Below are positions 1 through 6,068 of a stretch of 6,094 nucleotides of DNA, one piece after another. This DNA comes from Milkweed yellows phytoplasma str. MW1. Lineage in GTDB: Bacteria > Bacillota_I > Bacilli_A > Acholeplasmatales > Acholeplasmataceae. The notes under the pieces are model-generated. The model was not told the DNA's origin and did not search any database. It saw nothing but the letters and a program-made list of their open reading frames with translations. The translations under genes and the position numbers were made by a program. Positions within the stretch are counted from its first letter, which is position 1. Each line of letters starts with the position of its first letter. Location: positions 1 to 6,094 of the forward strand of contig NZ_AKIL01000132.1 of assembly GCF_000309485.1 (NCBI RefSeq), in the 5' to 3' direction.

Positions 1-10
1 TTATTATAAT

Positions 11-595
11 TTAAAACATAAATAAATTTTTATGATAAAGCAAAAAAACTTTGCGGTAATAATTTAACTTCTTGCTACCGTATTTTTTACTTTTAATTAA
101 ATGAAAATCGTTTATTTTTGACGGCAAATTCATCTTGTGATTGGTTTCGCAAATCACTAAACTATTTTGATTAGTTAAGGGACTTAAAACTTTGAATAAA
201 GGTTCAAAATAATCAGAAAAATACGGAGGATCTAAAATGATGAAATCAAAGATTAACTCTTCTTTGATAAATTTTTTCAACATTCTAAAAGCATCGCCAT
301 AAAAAATATGAACTTCATCACTCTTTAGTTGCAATTTTTGGCAGTTTTTTTTAATTGTTTTATAAGCGGCCAATAAATTATCGACCATATAGATAGCTTT
401 AGCTTTTCTACTTAAGGCTTCAAAACCATAAACTCCTGAACCAGAGAATAAATCTAGCACCGTTTGACCTTCTATTTCTGCCCCAATTGTATCAAATAAA
501 GCTTTTCGAACTAAATGAGAAGTACTTTTGGTTTTTTCTGAAGGAACTAAAACTAATCTAAAACCTTTGTATTTTCCTGAAATAATTTGTAACAT
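11..595 (-). CDS. rsmD: 16S rRNA (guanine(966)-N(2))-methyltransferase RsmD
   Basis: Predicted cytoplasmic SAM-dependent methyltransferase that methylates the exocyclic N2 of a guanine (G966 in E. coli numbering) in helix 31 of 16S rRNA during 30S assembly. The 194-residue protein opens with the family signature IISGKYKGFRL (residues 4-14). It then has the SAM-binding motif I VLDLFSGSGVYGFEALSR (46-63), an acidic residue D72 after the second strand, and the catalytic LDPPY motif (121-125) typical of N2-guanine methyltransferases. The usual N-terminal RPTTDxVRE-like segment is altered to KSTSHLVRK (23-31). The length is normal for the family, with a slightly extended hydrophobic C-terminus. 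The ATG lies 12 nt after the yqeK stop with only a weak GGTG upstream, so coupling to yqeK is likely. It is the last gene seen in the run; what follows it is outside the window. Confidence 0.93.
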   Translation of the reverse strand: MLQIISGKYKGFRLVLVPSEKTKSTSHLVRKALFDTIGAEIEGQTVLDLFSGSGVYGFEALSRKAKAIYMVDNLLAAYKTIKKNCQKLQLKSDEVHIFYGDAFRMLKKFIKEELIFDFIILDPPYFSDYFEPLFKVLSPLTNQNSLVICETNHKMNLPSKINDFHLIKSKKYGSKKLNYYRKVFLLYHKNLFMF

Positions 596-607
596 TATTC
601 AACACCA

Positions 608-1174
608 TTATTTTTTCAATTTCTTTTCTAAAGAAGCCAAAATAGCCAATTGTTCTTCATAATGTTTAAAACCTTTAGATTTATAATATGCAAAATTAAA
701 TTTTAAAAGTTGATAAACCGCTTGATCTAAATCTTCAAAAGCCAATTTTCTAAAATAATTAACTTGCTGAAAATCACGACTATTTTCTAATTTATCACTT
801 AATAAAATAATTTTATCCAGCTTATTCATCGTCTTATGGCCCCAAACATGCTTTCTAATAGCGTTTAAAATTTTTTTATCACTAATTTTAAACTCTTTTT
901 CTAACACTACAGGAGCACTAAAAGCGTGATACATGAAAGTAGCTTGTTTATATTTATTAATGATTTGTTTATCTAAAACGGAGACATGGAATTCTAAAGA
1001 ATCGTTTTTAGTATAATCATGAAATAAAGCAGCTATTTGCGCTTGCAAGATGTCTACTTTATGAAAACGAGACAATTCCATAGCTTTCCTATAAACTCCT
1101 AAAATATGGTTCAATCTAGGAGCATCATTTTTAAATTTTTCATTTATTTTTTTTAAAATATTTTCTATTAACAT
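608..1174 (-). CDS. yqeK: YqeK-family HD-domain hydrolase (probable symmetrical Ap4A hydrolase)
   Basis: HD-superfamily metal-dependent phosphohydrolase of the YqeK family. Characterised members split diadenosine tetraphosphate (Ap4A) symmetrically into two ADP. Counting from the ATG at 1174 (188 residues), the expected metal-binding residues are present: H23 (RLNHILGV), H52-D53 (AALFHDYTKN), H83 (YHAFSAPVV), H109 (IRKHVWGH) and D127 (ILLSDKLE). The family-typical RDF and DLDQAV segments follow. An in-frame TTG at 1183 directly after the yqeG stop would add three residues (M-W-F). I prefer the ATG because neither start has a good Shine-Dalgarno and the core fits a start about 20 residues before the first His. 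In Bacillus yqeK follows nadD; here it follows yqeG. Family assignment is firm. Ap4A as substrate is inferred from the family; older annotations say only HD hydrolase. Confidence 0.9.
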   Translation of the reverse strand: MLIENILKKINEKFKNDAPRLNHILGVYRKAMELSRFHKVDILQAQIAALFHDYTKNDSLEFHVSVLDKQIINKYKQATFMYHAFSAPVVLEKEFKISDKKILNAIRKHVWGHKTMNKLDKIILLSDKLENSRDFQQVNYFRKLAFEDLDQAVYQLLKFNFAYYKSKGFKHYEEQLAILASLEKKLKK

Positions 1175-1183
1175 AAACCACAA

Positions 1184-1744
1184 TCATTTTTCTAATTCAA
1201 CAAAATTTTTAAATTTTTGTTGATAAATTTTCGGATTATTTTTTTTGATTTTTTTGATGTAAGGCCTTTCAATGAAATAACGGCTTAAACGAGAAATTAA
1301 TGATTCGTTGTTTCTATTAATTGGTTTTAATAAAATAGAAGTAATCTTCATTTTATTAGCTCCTAAAATATCCGTTCTTAATTGATCACCAATCATAACT
1401 GTTTCTTCTGCTGAAACGTTAAATTTTTCCAAAGCTTTTAAAAAACCCCATGAAGAAGGTTTTTTATGAAAAAAATTAAGTGGAATATAATCAAAATCGC
1501 TTTTTAAAACAGTTTCCAATCTTTTTTTAGAAGCATTCGAAATAACCACTATTTTAAATAAGGATTGAATTTGTTGTAAAAATTGTTTATTTTCTTCACT
1601 TAAAGCTTTTTGGTTGTTTTCTAATAAAGTGTTGTCTAAATCAAAAAACAACGCTTTAATGCCTTTTTTCATCAAATATTCATAAGGGATATCTAAAAAA
1701 GAATCATAATAAAATTCAGGCAAATATTTATTCGCTTTTTTCAT
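1184..1744 (-). CDS. yqeG: YqeG-family HAD phosphatase (subfamily IIIA)
   Basis: Haloacid dehalogenase-type phosphatase of the YqeG group, related to the Gep4-type phosphatidylglycerophosphate phosphatases of mitochondria and plastids. All four HAD motifs are visible in 186 residues: motif I FFDLDNTLL with nucleophile D35 and acid/base D37; motif II VVISNAS (S69, N70); motif III with K95 in HKKPSSWGF; motif IV MIGDQLRTDILGAN (D120, D125) binding Mg2+. The C-terminal SRYFIERP segment is also typical of the family. The physiological substrate is not certain: phosphatidylglycerophosphate is a possibility from the relatives, not something this sequence proves. The ATG lies 5 nt after the greA stop with no real Shine-Dalgarno, so translation is probably coupled to greA. 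The gene ends in TGA, and the next codons in the same frame belong to the yqeK reading frame. Confidence 0.9.
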   Translation of the reverse strand: MKKANKYLPEFYYDSFLDIPYEYLMKKGIKALFFDLDNTLLENNQKALSEENKQFLQQIQSLFKIVVISNASKKRLETVLKSDFDYIPLNFFHKKPSSWGFLKALEKFNVSAEETVMIGDQLRTDILGANKMKITSILLKPINRNNESLISRLSRYFIERPYIKKIKKNNPKIYQQKFKNFVELEK

Positions 1745-1749
1745 TTTAT

Positions 1750-2223
1750 CTATTCTATTTTTAGAATTTCTACTGTAAAGTTTTTGCCAGTTTCGGTTTT
1801 AATCACTACTTGATCGCCTATTTTGCAACCTTTAATACTTTGACCAATAGGAGATTCAATAGAAATTTTATCAACAAAAGGGTCTGCTTCTAAAATTCCT
1901 ACTAAATGTAGGTTTTTTTCTTCCATAGTTTCTAAAAATCTTAAATGCACTTTATTCCCAATATTGATGTCTTTGTTTTTAACAGAAGCACTAATAATAT
2001 TAACATTTTTTAAAATATTTTGAATTTCTAAAATTCTGGTTTCTATGACAGCTTGTTCGTTTCTAGCTGCACTATAATCAGCATTTTCACTTAAATCACC
2101 TTGTTCTCTCGCTTCTTTTAAAGCTAATAAGTTTTCGTTTCTTTTAACGTTTTTAAGGTGATTTAATTCTTCATTTAATTTATCAACTCCTGATTGAGTT
2201 AAAGTATAACTTTTTTTATTCAT
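1750..2223 (-). CDS. greA: Transcription elongation factor GreA
   Basis: Binds RNA polymerase in the secondary channel and stimulates cleavage of the 3' end of backtracked transcripts, rescuing stalled elongation complexes. From the ATG at 2223 the protein has 157 residues, the usual GreA size. It has an N-terminal antiparallel coiled coil (about 1-75) with the tip motif QGDLSENADYSAARNEQ (41-57), whose D43 and E46 correspond to the catalytic acidic residues. A C-terminal FKBP-like domain follows, with the signature SPIGQSIKGCKIGDQV (124-139). The reading frame is open back to 2295, but those extra 24 residues have no GreA counterpart and run into the methyltransferase gene upstream. The AAAGGA at 2230-2235 fixes the start at 2223. 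It lies 38 nt after the methyltransferase stop and ends in TAG 5 nt before yqeG. B. subtilis greA also lies downstream of yrrM. Confidence 0.96.
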   Translation of the reverse strand: MNKKSYTLTQSGVDKLNEELNHLKNVKRNENLLALKEAREQGDLSENADYSAARNEQAVIETRILEIQNILKNVNIISASVKNKDINIGNKVHLRFLETMEEKNLHLVGILEADPFVDKISIESPIGQSIKGCKIGDQVVIKTETGKNFTVEILKIE

Positions 2224-2229
2224 TTGATT

Positions 2230-2235
2230 TCCTTT
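2230..2235 (-). promoter_or_regulatory. Ribosome binding site of greA
   Basis: On the minus strand AAAGGA stands 6 nt before the ATG at 2223. It is the best-spaced Shine-Dalgarno in the window. It decides the greA start against the longer open frame that begins at 2295. Confidence 0.75.
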
Positions 2236-2242
2236 AATTGAT

Positions 2243-2271
2243 AATAATTTTAATTTAAAAATTAAATTATT
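2243..2271 (-). other. A/T-only inverted repeat spanning the methyltransferase stop codon
   Basis: The outer arms AATAATTT (2243-2250) and AAATTATT (2264-2271) are perfectly complementary. The inner arms AATTT (2252-2256) and AAATT (2259-2263) can extend the stem past one bulged base, though the loop is then very tight. The structure contains the stop codon of the methyltransferase gene (2262-2264) and sits just before the greA ribosome binding site. It has no G/C pairs and no distinct U-tract, so I do not call it a terminator. In such AT-rich DNA it may be chance. Confidence 0.25.
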
Positions 2272-2867
2272 TGAGGTGAAAAATTTTTTTTCCAAGAAAT
2301 ACTTAATCCATCGCCAATATCTTTAAAAACAGTTTTAAATTCCCTATTTTCTGTTAAAAAAGTTTTAAAACTGTTTAATTTAGTGATAATTCTTTTCGTA
2401 CTTCTAGAAATAGTGTTGACATCTAAATTATGAAAATTCAAATTATCACATACAATAACGCCATTATCCTTTAAAAAAAATTGGTATTTCTTAAATAACT
2501 TTTCATATTGAACCTTAGAAGCATCGATAAAAATAAAATCATATTTTTTTTGCGGTTGATAAAAAAAAGCTTCTGACCAAATAAATTCAATTTCATGAGA
2601 AATATTTTTTAAAAAATCCTTCGCCAATTGGACGTTGGGATATTCCCTTTCAATGGTTTGAATATTATTTTTCTTATTACTCATAGATAAAGCGCTATAG
2701 CCAATTGCTGTTCCTATTTCTAAAATATCCCTAAAATCATTCTCAGTTATCATTTTTTCTAAAAATAATTTGGTTTCATCATGTATAATAGGGATTTTAT
2801 TCAAAATAGCATATGTTTTAATTTCTTGTAAAGATTTTTCTTTTAGTTCGTTTTTCATACTTGGCAT
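2262..2867 (-). CDS. trmR: YrrM/TrmR-type SAM-dependent O-methyltransferase (probable tRNA 5-hydroxyuridine methyltransferase)
   Basis: Class I, metal-dependent O-methyltransferase resembling B. subtilis YrrM (TrmR), which methylates 5-hydroxyuridine at tRNA wobble position 34 to 5-methoxyuridine. In 201 residues it shows motif I DILEIGTAIGYSAL (47-60) for SAM, E73 in TIERE for the ribose, the metal/catalytic segment FIFIDASKVQYEKLF (111-125) with D115 and K118, and the second metal site D141-N142. A typical IGDGLSIS end (184-191) follows. The DASKxQY form and the position between ruvX and greA favour TrmR over generic caffeoyl-CoA-like methyltransferases, a name such genes often receive. The start is uncertain: ATG 2867 has an AAAAGG 15 nt upstream, which is long, and a second ATG at 2858 is farther still. 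A 74-nt gap separates it from ruvX. Confidence 0.87.
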   Translation of the reverse strand: MPSMKNELKEKSLQEIKTYAILNKIPIIHDETKLFLEKMITENDFRDILEIGTAIGYSALSMSNKKNNIQTIEREYPNVQLAKDFLKNISHEIEFIWSEAFFYQPQKKYDFIFIDASKVQYEKLFKKYQFFLKDNGVIVCDNLNFHNLDVNTISRSTKRIITKLNSFKTFLTENREFKTVFKDIGDGLSISWKKNFSPQII

Positions 2868-2885
2868 ATTTAAATAAATTAACCT

Positions 2886-2907
2886 TTTTTTATTTGATAA
2901 TAAAAAA
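2886..2907 (-). other. A/T-only hairpin in the ruvX-methyltransferase gap
   Basis: On the minus strand TTTTTTATT (2907-2899) is the perfect 9-bp complement of AATAAAAAA (2894-2886), with loop ATCA. The 3' arm runs directly into the A-run and GG (2885-2883) that form the only Shine-Dalgarno-like stretch before the methyltransferase gene. If it folds it could partly mask that site. A stem of A-T pairs only is weak and easily arises by chance here, so a regulatory role is a guess. Confidence 0.25.
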
Positions 2908-2941
2908 CTTTATATTTTTATTATTTTTCTTCTTCGGCTTT

Positions 2942-3433
2942 TTATTCTAATTGCTGTTTTTCCAATAATTGGTTAAAACGGAAATTTAAAAAATTTTGTA
3001 AAATAATCATCGCCGCTATTTCATCTTTTAATTTTTTATGTTTCTTTTGTTTGTGTTTGGAAACTTTAGGACTTTTGCTGCTATTTATAGCTTGAAAAGC
3101 TTGTACGGTCGATAAACGTTCGTCCCACAAAATAACTTCCACCAAAGGAAAATTATTTTGTAGTTTCTCTTGAAATTCCATACTTATTTTTGCTTTAATG
3201 CCGACATCATTATTCATATGTTTAGGATTTCCTAAAATAATCGTTTTAATATTAAATTGTTCTATCATTTCTTTTAAAGGCGTTATTAATTCTTCATATT
3301 TATGTTGAGTAAAATTAATAGTTTTTAAATTATTCGCGATAATACCAGATTCAGAAAGAGCAATTCCTAATGTTTTTTCACCTAAATCTAAACCTAAAAA
3401 AGAATTGTTATTGTTCACAAACAAGTCTTCCAT
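2942..3433 (-). CDS. ruvX: RuvX/YqgF-family RNase H-fold nuclease (putative pre-16S rRNA nuclease / Holliday junction resolvase)
   Basis: Member of the YqgF/RuvX family, linked in other bacteria to 5'-end maturation of 16S rRNA and proposed as a Holliday junction resolvase. The 163 residues contain the RNase H-fold motif FLGLDLGEKTLGIALS (12-27) with D16, the ILGNPKHMN strand (66-74), WDERLST (103-109) with E105, and DEIAAMIILQNFL (137-149) with D137. Together D16, E105 and D137 give the expected acidic triad. A Lys-rich stretch (126-136) precedes the last motif. The start is uncertain. ATG 3433 overlaps alaS by 19 nt, but its AAAGGG touches the ATG with no spacer. TTG 3424 has that AAAGGG 9 nt away. 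GTG 3418 forms a GTGA overlap with the alaS stop, has GGAAG 8 nt upstream, and matches the short N-terminus of most relatives. Translational coupling to alaS is likely either way. Confidence 0.9.
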   Translation of the reverse strand: MEDLFVNNNNSFLGLDLGEKTLGIALSESGIIANNLKTINFTQHKYEELITPLKEMIEQFNIKTIILGNPKHMNNDVGIKAKISMEFQEKLQNNFPLVEVILWDERLSTVQAFQAINSSKSPKVSKHKQKKHKKLKDEIAAMIILQNFLNFRFNQLLEKQQLE

Positions 3434-6018
3434 CCCTTTTCTAATTCGTTTATTTTCGTTATATCTGAACTGAAAGAACGAGCAAAAGTTTTATTTCCGC
3501 CGCCTTTGCCGTTAATGATTTTGTTAATGCTGTTGACAAATTGTCCCGCATGAACGGTTTTACTTTTTGCTAATAAAACAAAACTATCGTTTTGTTTTTG
3601 GCATAAAATTAAAAAATCATTTTGTAATTTGTTAAATAAATGTTCTAATAAAGTTTTTAAAATATTGGGTTCTATATTGGTTTCATCGTGAATCATAATT
3701 AACATTTTTTTTTCAATTTTATCAGGAATAAATTGATCCGCTTTTTGCAAAATTAGCTCAGTTTGTTTTTTGACCACTTCTTTTTGGATAGCGATCTGTT
3801 GTTGTTTTAAAGCTTGAACGTAAGATTTATAGTTTTGAATATCTTCATAACTATTATAATTTATCATAATTTTAGGAATAATTTCTGCATTAACTACTTT
3901 TTGAGCTTGCTCTATTTTATGCAAAATTTGTTGTTCTTCTTTGTTAAAAGGACTAATTTTCTGTTCTATAGCGTTTTTAACGTTGTTATCCTCTGAAGTG
4001 GCTTCAATTCTGTAAATGCCAGAACCAATAGAACTGTACGATAAAATGGCGAATCTTTTTAGTTCCATAGTGTTTTTCGCGTGCGTTCCGCCACATAATT
4101 GAAGAGAAAAATCGTGGATTTTAACTACTCTTACTGTATTAGAATAATCTTTATCTGCTAAAAAATTAGCATCTTTTTTCTGCGCCTCTACAAAAGGCAT
4201 CACTTCTATTATAACGGGGTATTTTTGAAAAATCCAGTCATTAACTTGTTTTTCTAATTGCATCAAATCATCAGAAGACAAGAGTTTATAATGGTTAAAA
4301 TCATACCTTAAAACCTTATCGTTTAAAGAGGAGCCTTGTTGTTTAATATGTTTTCCAAAAACCTTTCTTAAAGAATCATTTAAAAGGTGAGTTGCTGTAT
4401 GATTTAAAGAAGTTTTGCGTCTATTCTCTGGATCTACAATAGCTACTACCTCTTGTCCTTCGTGAAAGACATTAGCGATTTGATGTATTATCTGACTATT
4501 CGGCAATTTTGTCGCTTTAGTAACGGGCACGTTGTTAATAGTTCCTTCATCGCAAGATTGACCGCCCATGCGAGGATAAAAAGGAGTTTTTTCTAAAACA
4601 ATACCTTCTTTAAACACTTTAAGAACTTTTGTTTTGACCTCTAAAACTTCATAACCCACAAATTCGCTTGGAGCAGTAAAGTTTAAATAATCCGTATTTT
4701 GTTCTTTCATCCCGTTTTTAAAATCTTTATTTTGGTTTTTTTGAGATAATTTCTTCTGTTTTTGTAAGAAAAAATCAAATTGATCTGAATCTACTTCAAT
4801 ATTTCTTTGTTCAGCGAATTCTAAAACAACCTCTTTAGGCAAACCATAAGTATCATAAAGTTTGAAAACATTTTCATTAGATATTTTATTATCTTCAGTC
4901 AATTCTAAAATTTTGACTTCACCCTCTTTTAAAGTGTGCAAAAATTTTTCTTCTTCTTTTTTGATCATTTGAGCAATAACTGTTTCTTTATCTTTTAAAT
5001 CAGGATAAAACTCTTGCATCATATCAGCCACAGTCGGCACTAATCGATATAAGAAAGGTTGATTTAACCCTATTTTTTTACCTTTTTGAAAAGCTTTTCT
5101 TAAAAGTCTTTTGAGAACATAACCTCTTCCATCGTTGGCTAAAACAACACCATCTCCAAGACCAAAAACTAATGTTTTCGCGTGGTCTGAGATAATTCTA
5201 AAGGTTTCTTCGTCCTCTTGATATTTAAAACCGCTTATGTCTTCCATTTTGACAATAATAGGATAGAATAAATCTGTTTCAAAATTAGTTTTTTTATCTT
5301 GAAAAATACAAGCGAAACGTTCTAATCCTGCTCCAGTATCTATATTTTTTTGCGGTAATTCTTTATAATTCTCACGTTTTGTTTCAGGAACAGAATTGTA
5401 TTGGGAAAAAACAATATTCCAAATTTCAATAAAACGATCGTTTTCAATATCGTTTTTAATTAATTCAGGACCTCTTAGATCATATTCAGGTCCGCGATCA
5501 AAAAAGATTTCCGTACAAGGACCACAAGGACCTTCGCCGATTTCCCAATAATTAGTTTTCGAAGAAATTAAATGATTTTCATCTATCCCTTTTTTTAACC
5601 AAAAATGATATGTATCTAAGTCTTGATGGAAATAAGTAATATATAATTTTTCTTTTGGCAAAGCGAAAAAACGTTCGGATAATAACAATTCATAAGCTAA
5701 ATCAATCGCTTCTTTTTTGAAATAACCACCGATAGAGAAATTACCTAACATTTCAAAAAAAGTGTTATGGCGAGAAGTTTTACCGATATTTTCGATATCA
5801 TTAGTTCTTAAGCATTTTTGGACATTAACAATGTTTTGAAAACGAACTTTCTCTGAACCGTCAAAATATTTTTTCAAAGGAGTTATCCCGGCATTAACCC
5901 ACAATAAAGTAGGATCAGATTGCGGCACTAAAGAAGCCGATTTTTCTTGGTAATGACCCTTTTCTGCAAAAAAATTTAACCACATTTTTCTAATTTCAGA
6001 AGAAGTCATTTTTTTCAT
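3415..6018 (-). CDS. alaS: Alanyl-tRNA synthetase
   Basis: Class II synthetase that charges tRNA-Ala and hydrolyses mischarged Ser/Gly-tRNA-Ala in the cytoplasm. At 867 residues it is full length. The aminoacylation domain has TSSEIRKMWLNFF (5-17), motif 2 RHNTFFEMLGNFSIGGYFK (83-101), the GEGPCGPCTEIFFDRG loop (161-176), EIWNIVFSQYN (198-208) and motif 3 DTGAGLER (228-234), with DGRGYVLKRLLRKA (296-309) after it. The editing domain keeps the zinc ligands H540 and H544 (HTATHLL) and C642 and H646 (LCGGTH), spaced as in E. coli, plus Q560 at the position of E. coli Q584. The C-Ala domain ends with NGKGGGNKTFARSF (836-849). ATG 6018 is chosen over ATG 6009 because AAAGGA lies 10 nt before it. 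The gene ends in TGA and is the first of the run. The available upstream DNA is too short to judge a promoter or T-box. Confidence 0.97.
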   Translation of the reverse strand: MKKMTSSEIRKMWLNFFAEKGHYQEKSASLVPQSDPTLLWVNAGITPLKKYFDGSEKVRFQNIVNVQKCLRTNDIENIGKTSRHNTFFEMLGNFSIGGYFKKEAIDLAYELLLSERFFALPKEKLYITYFHQDLDTYHFWLKKGIDENHLISSKTNYWEIGEGPCGPCTEIFFDRGPEYDLRGPELIKNDIENDRFIEIWNIVFSQYNSVPETKRENYKELPQKNIDTGAGLERFACIFQDKKTNFETDLFYPIIVKMEDISGFKYQEDEETFRIISDHAKTLVFGLGDGVVLANDGRGYVLKRLLRKAFQKGKKIGLNQPFLYRLVPTVADMMQEFYPDLKDKETVIAQMIKKEEEKFLHTLKEGEVKILELTEDNKISNENVFKLYDTYGLPKEVVLEFAEQRNIEVDSDQFDFFLQKQKKLSQKNQNKDFKNGMKEQNTDYLNFTAPSEFVGYEVLEVKTKVLKVFKEGIVLEKTPFYPRMGGQSCDEGTINNVPVTKATKLPNSQIIHQIANVFHEGQEVVAIVDPENRRKTSLNHTATHLLNDSLRKVFGKHIKQQGSSLNDKVLRYDFNHYKLLSSDDLMQLEKQVNDWIFQKYPVIIEVMPFVEAQKKDANFLADKDYSNTVRVVKIHDFSLQLCGGTHAKNTMELKRFAILSYSSIGSGIYRIEATSEDNNVKNAIEQKISPFNKEEQQILHKIEQAQKVVNAEIIPKIMINYNSYEDIQNYKSYVQALKQQQIAIQKEVVKKQTELILQKADQFIPDKIEKKMLIMIHDETNIEPNILKTLLEHLFNKLQNDFLILCQKQNDSFVLLAKSKTVHAGQFVNSINKIINGKGGGNKTFARSFSSDITKINELEKGWKTCL

Positions 6019-6028
6019 TTATTTATTT

Positions 6029-6034
6029 TCCTTT
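6029..6034 (-). promoter_or_regulatory. Ribosome binding site of alaS
   Basis: On the minus strand AAAGGA lies 10 nt before the ATG at 6018 and 19 nt before the second in-frame ATG at 6009. This supports the first ATG as the start. Confidence 0.65.
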
Positions 6035-6068
6035 AATTTGTTAAATATTTTCCCATAAAATAATTTTA

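Noticed and set aside
1..10. Terminator or next gene after rsmD
   Set aside because: Only ten A/T bases remain after the rsmD stop, too few to assign anything.
1175..1183. TTG start for yqeK directly after the yqeG stop
   Set aside because: It adds only Met-Trp-Phe, TTG is less likely than the ATG three codons on, and no good Shine-Dalgarno precedes it. It cannot be excluded.
2224..2295. Longer N-terminus for GreA (24 extra residues)
   Set aside because: The extension has no GreA counterpart and overlaps the methyltransferase gene. A well-placed AAAGGA and the standard family length support the start at 2223.
2897..2941. Possible internal promoter (TATAAA at 2909-2914, TATTAT at 2897-2902) before the methyltransferase gene
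   Set aside because: No TTGACA-like -35 lies at suitable spacing from either, and -10-like hexamers are expected everywhere in DNA this AT-rich.
3814..3996. Plus-strand open frame of 60 residues inside alaS
   Set aside because: It lies opposite conserved alaS coding sequence, has a low-complexity Phe/Ile/Asn composition expected from reading AT-rich DNA backwards, has no recognisable domain, and is the only plus-strand candidate.
6019..6068. Promoter or T-box leader of alaS
   Set aside because: Only about 50 genomic bases remain before the adapter; apart from the ribosome binding site nothing distinctive is visible, and a T-box would need a longer leader.
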